Source: Aphelocoma coerulescens
Taxonomy: Eukaryota > Chordata > Aves > Passeriformes > Corvidae
Reading direction: 5' to 3'
Length of the DNA: 64,000 nt
Assembly: GCF_041296385.1 (NCBI RefSeq)
Contig: NC_091014.1
Span: forward strand, 62,938,578-63,002,577
The first letter of the stretch is position 1; the number at the start of each line of letters is the position of its first letter. The notes under the pieces are model-generated. The model was not told the origin of the DNA. It ran no database searches and saw nothing but the letters and a program-made list of their open reading frames with translations. Made by a program: the position numbers and the translations under genes. Shown piece by piece: positions 63,801 to 64,000 of the stretch.

Positions 63801-64000
63801 AAACTTACTGTCCAACTGGCTTAGTGAAGGAAAAACAGGGAATGAGACCCATAGAACAGAGGAGGCATGTCAACAGTGAGTGAGATCAGGCTGTCAGGCT
63901 GTGCAAGACAGGACAGAGATTAAGGCAGCGAGGGACAGAAGGTTTGAAAATGGCTGAAGATGCAAAGAGTGACTCCCATTTATATATTCATCAGCTCAAG
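57861..64000. other. Upstream flank without a recognised gene
   Basis: Sequence beyond the CpG island. I looked for coding exons on both strands, including those of AKR1D1, which neighbours CREB3L2 head-to-head in human as I recall, and found none. It contains an 18-A run at 62176 and a locally CpG-rich patch at about 63410-63650. The 144-codon frame at 58480-58914 shows no domain. Confidence 0.75.
62176..62193. repeat. Poly-A tract (18 A)
   Basis: An uninterrupted run of 18 A followed by CAAAACC. No retroposon is recognised upstream. Confidence 0.9.

Noticed and set aside
57900..64000. AKR1D1 first exon expected from human gene order
   Set aside because: No sequence resembling the aldo-keto reductase N-terminus (GxxxPxxGLGT type) was found on either strand. 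It probably lies beyond the right edge.

Overview
The window is vertebrate nuclear DNA, most likely from a bird. The sequence is AT-leaning and intron-rich, with one strong CpG island near the right end. The recognisable interspersed repeats are CR1-type LINE fragments in several states of decay, which is typical of birds and other reptiles. I cannot name the species.

One protein-coding gene is well supported: the 5' half of CREB3L2 (BBF2H7), an ER-anchored bZIP transcription factor of the CREB3/OASIS family, on the minus strand. I rebuilt seven coding exons by matching both strands to the known family protein and checking splice sites and phases: 57213-57320, 18447-18663, 6524-6690, 4861-4948, 2940-3121, 2140-2286 and 388-446. 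They total 968 nt, join in one open frame, and encode the first 322 residues plus two bases of the next codon. These residues cover the N-terminal activation region, two SUMO-type motifs, a Fbw7-type phosphodegron candidate, the bZIP basic region and the first zipper leucine. The rest of the zipper, the membrane segment, the S1P cleavage site and the lumenal domain lie beyond the left edge.

Layout from left to right: 1-6.7 kb holds exons 7 to 3 with short introns and one CR1 copy. 6.7-18.4 kb is intron 2. 18.4-18.7 kb is exon 2. 18.7-57.2 kb is the 38.5 kb intron 1, which carries CR1 relics, simple repeats, three strong local inverted repeats outside any recognised transposon (one of them in intron 2), and candidate regulatory clusters. 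56.7-57.9 kb is the CpG island with exon 1, GC boxes and four CCAAT boxes. 57.9-64 kb is upstream flank without a recognisable gene.

Most open frames outside these exons, including a 450-codon frame across the CpG island and a 326-codon frame in intron 1, look like chance or composition effects. I did not find a clearly new biological system. The items most worth checking are the palindromes and hairpins, the promoter architecture, and a paired AP-1 element in intron 1.
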